DNA from: an uncultured Clostridia bacterium
Lineage (GTDB): Bacteria > Bacillota > Clostridia > TANB77 > CAG-508
NCBI GenBank assembly: GCA_934122035.1
Contig: CAKOVP010000004.1
Coordinates: forward strand, 1 to 56,863
Length of the DNA stretch: 56,863 bases
Direction of reading: 5' to 3'
Positions within the stretch are counted from its first letter, which is position 1, and every line of letters starts with the position of its first letter. The notes beneath the pieces were generated by a model. The model ran no database searches. It was given only the letters and a program-made list of their open reading frames with translations, and was not told the origin of the DNA. Shown here in pieces: positions 16,378 to 23,800 of the stretch. The translations under genes and the position numbers were made by a program.

Positions 16378-17382
16378 CTACTTTCCAGTTTTTATAAGTA
16401 CTAGTTCTTTTCCAGCAATGCTTGTACTCTCGACTATATTGGGATTTTTATTTTTTAATATTTTAAATTTTGGTATAAAATTTTTCTTTGGATTTTCTAT
16501 TTTTGTTAATGCCATATTTTCTTTGCTTCCATTTACTCTGTATAGTTTGTTTTTGTAAGTAAACACTAATGCCTCTTGCATTGTGCTTTCCACTACTATA
16601 TCATTTTTTGTTTCTTTCTCTTTGCCAAAATAAGTGCTTATTCCATAGTAAAACGGCAACAAACATTCCACAATTAGTTCATACATTGTGTTTATATTTT
16701 GAGTTGCTTTTACTCTTTTTCCGTGTTTATAAAATATTTTTAAATTTTCCTTTATTTTTATTGTAGCTTCTATAAGCTCTTTTTGTGTTATGCTTTTTCT
16801 GCTATATTTAGATATAAATATTGTTTCTGTATTTTCTTGTTCTATTAAATTTTGTAACTTGTCCGAGCTATAATTTTCTATGTATCTACCTGTATTTAAA
16901 AATTTTTCGTATTTTGTTTCATTTGGATTATTTTCTGAATCGAAGTTTATAAGATTTATATTTAATTTTTTACTACGTTTATTTTTTGAATTAATTTTAC
17001 TATTTTCTAATTTTATTATATCAGCTAACAATTGGCTATATTTTTCTGAATAGAATAATGTATTTATATTCATTTTTCTTATTATTTTTTCTACTAAATT
17101 TGAACTGCAGTTAGGATTTATAATTATTATTTTATTTCCTAATATTGCATTTCCTAAATATGTAATCATAAACTCATATCTATTTTCTGCAAGTATGGCA
17201 ACCGATGAATTTACTATGTATTTACTTTCTAGCGCTCTTACCATAGAGTATATATCAAATTTGTAATTAAAATAGTTTATATTTTTAACAAAGTTTTCAT
17301 TATTTATGCTAATTGCTGTTTTTCCTTTGTTAAAATTATACCTCTCGTCTACTAATTGTTTTATGTTTTCAATTTTTTTCAA
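16378..17382 (-). CDS. Degenerate AMP-binding (ANL superfamily) N-domain-like protein
   Basis: 334-residue protein resembling the N-terminal part of acyl-CoA synthetases. SSVAILAENRYEFMITYLG followed by ILGNKIIIINPNCSSN matches the ANL pattern of 'vaIlgeNryeW...yla...G...vPl'. The expected P-loop (TSGTTGxPKG) is replaced by TIFISKYSRKSITQKEL, and the later catalytic motifs and C-terminal lid are missing. Adenylation activity is therefore unlikely. There are no TM segments. The start is TTG with AAAGGAAAG upstream, and the gene has its own promoter. The reading frame is intact, so it looks like a maintained derivative rather than a decaying gene. This is a remote-similarity call. Confidence 0.55.
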   Translation of the reverse strand: MKKIENIKQLVDERYNFNKGKTAISINNENFVKNINYFNYKFDIYSMVRALESKYIVNSSVAILAENRYEFMITYLGNAILGNKIIIINPNCSSNLVEKIIRKMNINTLFYSEKYSQLLADIIKLENSKINSKNKRSKKLNINLINFDSENNPNETKYEKFLNTGRYIENYSSDKLQNLIEQENTETIFISKYSRKSITQKELIEATIKIKENLKIFYKHGKRVKATQNINTMYELIVECLLPFYYGISTYFGKEKETKNDIVVESTMQEALVFTYKNKLYRVNGSKENMALTKIENPKKNFIPKFKILKNKNPNIVESTSIAGKELVLIKTGK

Positions 17383-17412
17383 ATACGAACCACTTTCCTT
17401 TCTTTTTATTTT

Positions 17413-17442
17413 ATTATAATGCTCCTGCTCTTATACAGTCAA
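17413..17442 (-). promoter_or_regulatory. Promoter of the 16378 gene
   Basis: Minus-strand TTGACT (17437-17442), 18-nt spacer, TATAAT (17413-17418). Confidence 0.65.
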
Positions 17443-17486
17443 TTTAATTCGTATTACAAATTTTTACGTTTTTCTACATTATATAA

Positions 17487-17523
17487 AAAAAGATGCCTTA
17501 TTTTTTTATTTTATGGCATCTTT
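17487..17523 (-). terminator. Terminator of the pseudoreceiver-GGDEF gene
   Basis: AAAGATGCC / GGCATCTTT stem with a T-rich loop. On the minus strand it ends in a run of T. It separates the GGDEF gene from the 16378 gene's promoter. Confidence 0.85.
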
Positions 17524-17565
17524 CTATTTTATTTTCATGTTGTTTGTCTATTTTTTGCATACGAA

Positions 17566-18513
17566 TTATTTTTGAATAGTTCCATTTTCTTCTGGTTTTC
17601 TTCTATCTATTACATATGTACTTCCCTGAATAGTTTTTGCTAAATGCTTTACTTGTGCTCCAGCCTCTCCTATTTCTAATGTATTTGCAAATCTATTTGG
17701 TGGTACTTCAACAGCTCCAATCGATATTGATGTTAGTGGGAATTCTTCTATTACTCCTTTTCTGTTTGGTACTTCTAAGTATCCTTTTCTTATATCTTCT
17801 TCATTAAAATATTTTTTTACACTTCTGTCAAATTCTAATATTATGTTTTGGCAAATTTGTTCATAGTCTTGGTCTTCTACTATCGCCATAAAGTCATCTC
17901 CACCAATGTGGCCAACAAAGTTGTTGTCTTCTTCTTTGCAGTGAACATTATGAAGTATTGTTCTTGCTGTAAATTTAATTATTTCGTCTCCATTAACAAA
18001 ACCATATACGTCATTATATGCTTTAAAATTGTCTAAGTCGATATAAAGCATAACAAAGCTTTCTTTTTTTAGTAGTCTTTTTTTCATTTCAGCTTGAATT
18101 TGTACGTTACCTGGCAAGTTTGTTAAAGGGCTTACTTTTCTATTTACATACAATAAGTTAATTATATTTTTTATGGTAAAGAATAAATATTCAAAGTCTA
18201 TAGGTTTTTTTATAAAATATGTAGCCTGTGCCTCTAATATTTCTATTCTATGTTTCTTGTCTATATTAGATGAAATAACTATTATTGGAGTTATTGCATT
18301 ATCATCATTGCTTCTTATTTTAGCACATAATGCTGGAACATTTTCTTCTATTGTATCTTCATTTATTATTATAAGTGCTGGTATGTCCCTTAATGCAACA
18401 TCTATATTTTCCTTTTTTATTTGTTTAAATTTATATAATTTTTCTTCCGCAAAATAATCTGTTAATTCTTGTTTTAAATTTTGTTCATCATCAATTAGAT
18501 ATATAGTCTGCAT
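17566..18513 (-). CDS. Pseudoreceiver-GGDEF protein (probable diguanylate cyclase)
   Basis: 315 residues: a REC-like domain (about 1-120) joined to a GGDEF domain (about 130-310). The acidic pair (IYLIDDEQ) and the conserved Lys (FIKKPID) of receivers are kept. The phosphoacceptor Asp position at the end of beta-3 reads ALIIINEDT, so normal phosphorylation is doubtful. The cyclase site is HIGGDDFMAIV near 204, with YIDLDNFKAYND upstream supplying the metal ligand. No RxxD inhibitory site precedes it. The start is the ATG at 18511-18513 just after GGAGGAG; the upstream TTG is part of that ribosome binding site. No histidine kinase is nearby. Confidence 0.85.
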   Translation of the reverse strand: MQTIYLIDDEQNLKQELTDYFAEEKLYKFKQIKKENIDVALRDIPALIIINEDTIEENVPALCAKIRSNDDNAITPIIVISSNIDKKHRIEILEAQATYFIKKPIDFEYLFFTIKNIINLLYVNRKVSPLTNLPGNVQIQAEMKKRLLKKESFVMLYIDLDNFKAYNDVYGFVNGDEIIKFTARTILHNVHCKEEDNNFVGHIGGDDFMAIVEDQDYEQICQNIILEFDRSVKKYFNEEDIRKGYLEVPNRKGVIEEFPLTSISIGAVEVPPNRFANTLEIGEAGAQVKHLAKTIQGSTYVIDRRKPEENGTIQK

Positions 18514-18542
18514 AAACTCCTCCAATTTTTTATCTTTATATA

Positions 18543-19280
18543 TTATTCTGTGTCTTTTTTATTTTTCCTTATTTTTTCTTTAATTTCTATTATTTTTTGT
18601 TTAATAGTTTCTAATTCAAGTTTATTATTTAAAAATTTGCTAATACTTTCAGATTTCATAGTTGGGAATGCTTTTACCTGTCTTTTTAAGTATTTATATA
18701 GTTTAAGACTTATTTTATTATATTCTTTTGACGAACCAAGTTGTTTTAATTTTTCTATTGTTTTATTTACTGAGCTTGTTTTTATTATGCTTATTATTAA
18801 GTCTAAAATAAATATTACATATATAACAATGTTTATTTTAATTATATAGTTATATGGAATTAACTCTACTGTGTTTTGTACAAATGGTTGCACAATTAAA
18901 GTAAATAATACAGTTAATATTCCCCAATACACTGAGTTTTTTAAACATACTCTTCCATTTATATTTATTTTTTGATCCGAGTAGTCCCAATATTTTGTAT
19001 GAAATAATTTTTCCATTAAGACTCCTACTACATACTCCCATACAGTTAATATTGTAAAGCCCATCATAAATAATAGTGCTGGATTTTTTATTTTTGAAAA
19101 TAGTAGAATTAGTATTATTGTTCCAAATCCGTATATTGGACAACATGGTCCATGTAGGAATCCACTATTTATTATTTTCTTTTCTATAAAAGATCTATAT
19201 ATGGATTCCATAAGCCATCCTAATATTGAATACAGCATAAAGTAAAATAATAAATAGTTTATTGTTTGTTGAATTATCAT
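18543..19280 (-). CDS. CmpB-like ABC-type membrane protein (PF06541 type)
   Basis: 245-residue polytopic membrane protein. The N-terminal helix with YSILGWLMESIYRSF and the motif FLHGPCCPIYGFGTI are hallmarks of the family annotated as putative ABC transporter type IV (CmpB/YsaB-like). About five TM helices occupy residues 5-160, followed by a basic, helical cytoplasmic tail ending KEKIRKNKKDTE. It lies 17 nt after the Ig-like gene, so the two are probably co-transcribed. The actual substrate or role is unknown for the family. Confidence 0.75.
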   Translation of the reverse strand: MIIQQTINYLLFYFMLYSILGWLMESIYRSFIEKKIINSGFLHGPCCPIYGFGTIILILLFSKIKNPALLFMMGFTILTVWEYVVGVLMEKLFHTKYWDYSDQKININGRVCLKNSVYWGILTVLFTLIVQPFVQNTVELIPYNYIIKINIVIYVIFILDLIISIIKTSSVNKTIEKLKQLGSSKEYNKISLKLYKYLKRQVKAFPTMKSESISKFLNNKLELETIKQKIIEIKEKIRKNKKDTE

Positions 19281-19297
19281 TTTTCCTTCTTCCTAAA

Positions 19298-20254
19298 TTA
19301 GTAATTATAAATTCCTACAAATTCTGTTGTTTGTTCGTTTATGTTATAAGCATGAACTGTAACCTTAGATTCTCCTGGTTCAACTTTTTGTCTCCATTCG
19401 AATGTTTTTGTTCCAAGTGATGAATTAGGGTCTGTTGAATAATCTTGCTCATTTATATAGTATGTTACCATTCTTAGTCCTTCGTCATCTTCTACTTTTA
19501 TAATTATATATGAAGGATCTGTAGGATCTGGTTCTACCGAAATTTTTGCTTTATTTGCACCTTTAACTTCTTGCTCTTTTGTGCTTACATTTCCAGCTTT
19601 ATCAAATGCCTCCACTGTTAGAGTTGCTTGTCCTTGTGATACTGGCAAGATTGTTTCTATTACATATTGGTTAGATTCATCTGCATTTATTGTAACTTCT
19701 TCTCCATCTCCATATTGATAAGTAATATAATCCAATGCAGTATCATCTGTTGCAGTAATTTTTATTCCAGAATTTATAACCTCAAATTTTATAACTGGAT
19801 CTGTTACATCTTGTGAACTACTCAATTCAAAGTTTTTAACATATTTTGTTAATTTGCCTGTTGAATCTACTACAGAAATATTTAATTTATTGCTTCCTGT
19901 AGGAATCATTATAGACAAAGTTATTTCTTTTCTGTTTAATCCTTCTTTTACAATAGAAGATGCATCGTTCCACGAATAACTTATTGTTCTTATTCCAATA
20001 TTGCTTTGAACAGTTAAACTAACGATATTGCCTTCTCTTTGAGTTGAAACTTGTGGTATTGGATTATTCTCCGCCTCTTTCTTTTCTTGTATCATTGCAT
20101 ATGTTCCACTACCAGAAAGTACTAACCCAAAAACCATTATAATAATTGCAAAAAAGCGCACTATTGCAGCTATTTTCACTGGTCCACTCGATGTTTTTCT
20201 CTTTTCTTTTTTCTTACTCTCTTTTTTATTTTGCATCATTAAAATTTGATTCAT
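19298..20254 (-). CDS. Membrane-anchored extracellular protein with Ig-like repeats
   Basis: About 318 residues: a very basic cytoplasmic N-terminus, one TM helix (about residues 30-55, VRFFAIIIMVFGLVLSGSG), then a long extracellular region with three or four beta-rich segments of the bacterial Ig-like kind (repeated 'D..G....Y......' pieces such as DKAGNVSTKEQEV). The start is placed at the ATG at 20252-20254, 8 nt after GAGAGGA. A more upstream TTG (20326) overlaps the -10 box and cannot be translated from that promoter. It is a cell-surface protein of unknown function, co-oriented with the CmpB-like gene. Confidence 0.7.
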   Translation of the reverse strand: MNQILMMQNKKESKKKEKRKTSSGPVKIAAIVRFFAIIIMVFGLVLSGSGTYAMIQEKKEAENNPIPQVSTQREGNIVSLTVQSNIGIRTISYSWNDASSIVKEGLNRKEITLSIMIPTGSNKLNISVVDSTGKLTKYVKNFELSSSQDVTDPVIKFEVINSGIKITATDDTALDYITYQYGDGEEVTINADESNQYVIETILPVSQGQATLTVEAFDKAGNVSTKEQEVKGANKAKISVEPDPTDPSYIIIKVEDDEGLRMVTYYINEQDYSTDPNSSLGTKTFEWRQKVEPGESKVTVHAYNINEQTTEFVGIYNY

Positions 20255-20326
20255 TTTTTCTATCCTCTCAATACTAAAATTCTGCTTTTGTTTATTTTTT
20301 GTAATTTTCGTATTTTTACTCTTCAA

Positions 20327-20355
20327 ATTATAACATAGGCCAAAATTAAAGTAAA
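20327..20355 (-). promoter_or_regulatory. Promoter of the Ig-like gene
   Basis: Minus-strand TTTACT (20350-20355), 17-nt spacer, TATAAT (20327-20332) with TG one base before it. This promoter fixes the translation start of the gene downstream at 20254. Confidence 0.62.
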
Positions 20356-20396
20356 TAAAATTCGTATTTTTTTCACATTATATATAGTAGATATAA

Positions 20397-20437
20397 TTCA
20401 TTTGAAATTAAAACTTTTTGTTTTATTTTCAAATGAA
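20397..20437. repeat. 18-bp inverted repeat in the divergent control region
   Basis: Arms 20397-20414 (TTCATTTGAAATTAAAAC) and 20420-20437 are complementary at 17 of 18 positions with a 5-nt T loop. It lies between the promoter of the Ig-like gene and the XRE regulator gene. It may be an operator (for instance for the adjacent XRE protein) or a hairpin in the XRE leader. Confidence 0.6.
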
Positions 20438-20493
20438 CTATAGCCTTTTATTCTATAATTTCTTTAGTTTTATTTATAAGAAGGGATTTATAT

Positions 20494-20736
20494 ATGGAGA
20501 CTCGTATAAAAATGCTAAGAGAAGATAATGATTTAACACAAAAAGAAATCGCACAATTTCTTAATATTACTCAAGTTGCATATTCATATTACGAAATTGG
20601 AAAAAGAAGTATTCCTCTTGAGCTCTTATGCAAACTAGCAGATTATTACAACACAAGCGTTGATTATTTATTATATAGAACAGATACATTTAAACCTTAC
20701 CCAAAAGAGACAATTCGAATTGTAAAACGAGTTTAG
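20494..20736 (+). CDS. Small XRE-family HTH transcriptional regulator
   Basis: 80 residues, essentially one Cro/C1-type helix-turn-helix. RIKMLREDNDLTQKEIAQFL, then NITQVAYSYYEIGKRSIPLE and LCKLADYYNTSVDYLLYRTD are the standard five-helix pattern. No ligand or protease domain is attached. The ribosome binding site is AGAAGGGA. It is divergent from the Ig-like/CmpB pair with an 18-bp palindrome between them, and convergent with the large surface protein. Control of one of these neighbours is plausible but unproven. Confidence 0.88.
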   Translation: METRIKMLREDNDLTQKEIAQFLNITQVAYSYYEIGKRSIPLELLCKLADYYNTSVDYLLYRTDTFKPYPKETIRIVKRV

Positions 20737-20762
20737 TTCTAATTAAAATATTTTTTTCTAAT

Positions 20763-20790
20763 TTGCCAATTAATTTTTGTGGCAATTTTA
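20763..20790 (+). terminator. Terminator of the XRE gene
   Basis: TTGCCA / TGGCAA stem followed by TTTTATTTTA on the plus strand. Confidence 0.6.
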
Positions 20791-20844
20791 TTTTACCCTT
20801 TAATTAATATAGATTTATATATTCATTTTTTAAATAAATATATA

Positions 20845-20869
20845 AAACACTAGAAAAAATCTAGTGTTT
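20845..20869 (-). terminator. Terminator of the thioester surface protein gene
   Basis: AAACACTAGA / TCTAGTGTTT 10-bp stem, 5-nt loop, just after the stop of the gene at 20876 on the minus strand. Confidence 0.75.
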
Positions 20870-20875
20870 CATTCT

Positions 20876-23800
20876 TTATAATACAAACTTTTTAATTAAT
20901 ACAAGGCCAGTTCCAAGTACCGCAAGTGTTGCAAATGTTATTCCAATATATAATACAACTTCACCTGTTTGTACTGCTATCATTACTGGTGCATCATCTA
21001 TATCATCTTCGCCTTTTTTATTATTGTTTGGTGTTGAGTCTATATCTGGTGCATTATAATCATTTTTGTCTTTGCTTATTTCTGCCCAGTTGTCCATTAT
21101 TCCAAAGTTTTCGCTATCATTTATCCAAGTAAGTACAACTTCTACTTCTGTTGTATCTCCTGGTTGTAGTAATACATCTTTTGTCTGATCTGTTACTATT
21201 GTTTTGTCATCTACTTTTGTCCATAATGGATTGTCTGCTTCGTCAAATTTTAAGCCATCTGGAATGTAGTCTTTTATTTCTTTTGCATATCCAGCAATGT
21301 TTCCTTCATTTTTTACTCTAATTTTATATCTGAATTTTACTTTAACATTGTTTATTTTGCTCTTTTTTAGATCAACTTTTACAACGTTTTCTGGATCGTC
21401 TTCAGCTTTGTGCCCTGTTTCTGTTATTGTTTCTTTTTTGTTTTCAATTACTATTGCCTGTGTTACCCATTTTCTTAAAGATAAATCGAAATATTGAACT
21501 TTTACTTTTTCTATATCCTGATCGTCTTCTCCTTCATTCCATTTGTCTGGAACTGAGTCTCTGTCGTCTATGTCGTTTCCGTCTTTATCTTTATTTTCAG
21601 ATATTTGTGCTTGGTTTATAACGATTCTGTCTGAAGTACTTGGTTCTACAACTTTAAATGCAACTTCTACATCTTTGTAGTCTAATTCGTCTGAAGTTTT
21701 ATCAAATGCTTTAATTAAGTTGCTTCCAAATGTTTTTTCTTGTTCTTTCGATAGATAATCTGTTTGAATTGATTTTGCATCTTCTACCTTTTCCGTTTCG
21801 TTTCCGTCTTTATCTAGCATTATCCATCTATATGTTTTGTTTGTTTCATTGTCTGGTAAAAACTCTAATCCTTCTGGAATATCGTCTTTAATTTTGCTTG
21901 CATATCCATCTACTTCACCTTCGTTGAACACTCTAATTGTATATGTTACTATGCTTCCATTTGTAACTAATACTGGATCTTTTGGATGATCATATTTTGC
22001 AGTTGTGCTTGAACCATCTTTTAATCCACTAACATCAACTTGTGGTATTCTTGATGTTACTTTTGTGTCATTTACAGCTGTAATGAATTTTCTTAAAGAT
22101 AAGTCAAATTCTTTTATTGTAACTTTTTCAAAATCATCATCATCTTCTTGTCCTGGTATATAGTCTTTTCCAGTCTCATCATCTTTATATCCTGGTAAAT
22201 CTTCTGGAATTTTTACATTGTCTTTGTCTGAGTCTCTATCTGTAACATCATTACCATTTCCATCTGTAAAGTCTGATATATCTGCAATATTTGTTATTTT
22301 GCTTGGCATTGGTTCTGTTTTTACAACTTTACAAGCTACTTTTACATCTTTATATGCAAGTACTGTTCCATCAAATGCTGGTATTTTGTTAGCTCCTATT
22401 GAAGTTTCGTTTTTCTTAGATAAATAATTTGTTTTTATTGTTGCACAATCTTCTACATTATTTGTTTCTTTTCCATCTTTATCATACATTTTCCATCCAT
22501 ATTGTTTGTTTGTACTATTGTCTGGTAAAAATTCTAATTGCGCTGGTAAATGATCTGTTACTTCTTCTGCATATCCATCTATTTGTCCTTCATTATATAC
22601 TCTTATTGTATATTCTACAGTTGCTCCAATTGTAACTTGTACAGGCTCTTTTGAATGATTATAAGTAGCTGTTGTACTTGTTCCATTTTTTAAGTTTGTA
22701 ACATCTACTTGTGGTATTCTAGATGTTATTTCTGTGTTACCAACTTTTGTAATGAATTTTCTTAATGCTAAGTCGAATTGTTTTAATATTAATTTTTCAA
22801 AGTCATCATCATCTTGTTGACCTGGTATATAATCTTTACCTTTTTCGTTATCTTTATATCCTGGTAGGTCTTCTGGTATTTTTACATTGTTTTCTTGTGA
22901 ATCTCTATCTGTTACCTTGTCTCCATTACCATTTGTAAAGTCTGAAATATCTGCAATATTTGTTATTTTACCTGGCATTGGACTTGTTTCTACAACCTTA
23001 CAAGCTATTTTTACATCTTTATAAGATAATGTTGTTCCGTCAAATGCTTTTATTAAATTTAAACCTTCTTGGCTCTCGTTGGCTTTTGATAGATAATTTG
23101 TTCTTATTGTTTTTGATTCTGTGCTATCTACTGTCCAACCATATTGTTTGTTTATACTGTTGTCTGATAAGAATTCTAATTGTGCTGGTAAGTGATCTGT
23201 TATTTCTGATACATAACCATCTACATCACCTTCGTTATATACTCTTATTGTATATGTTACTATATCTCCAACTCCAACAGCAACTGGTGTTTTTGTGTGA
23301 TTATATGTTGCAGTTGTGCTTGTTCCAGCTTTTAATTCTGTTACATCTACTTTTGGTATTCTTGATGTTATTTCTTCATCATTTACACCTGTAATAAATT
23401 TTCTTAGTGCTAAGTCAAATTCTTTTACCATTAATTTTTCGAAGTCATCATCATCTTGTTGTCCTGGTACATATTTCTTTCCTATTTCGTCATCTTTGTA
23501 TCCAGGTAAATCTGATGGTATGTTAACATTATTTTCTTGAGAGTCTCTATCTGTTACAGTGTTTCCATTTCCATCTGTAAATGCAGAAATGTCTGCAATG
23601 TTTGTTATTTTACTTGGCATTGGATTTGTTTGAACTACTTTACAAGCAATTTTTACGTCTTTATAAGATAATGTTGTGCCATCAAATGCCTTTATTAAGT
23701 TTGCTCCTGATGTACTTTCATTTACTTTTGATAAATATGCTGTTTTTACAACTTTTGAGTTTGTACTATCTACTGTCCATTTATATTGTTTGTTTATTTC

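Noticed and set aside
18514..18525. Upstream TTG start for the GGDEF gene.
   Set aside because: This codon forms part of the GGAGGAG ribosome binding site for the following ATG.
22960..23394. Long Leu-rich plus-strand frames under the surface protein.
   Set aside because: They are antisense shadows of a repetitive gene; they lack start signals and the composition is explained by the coding repeats.
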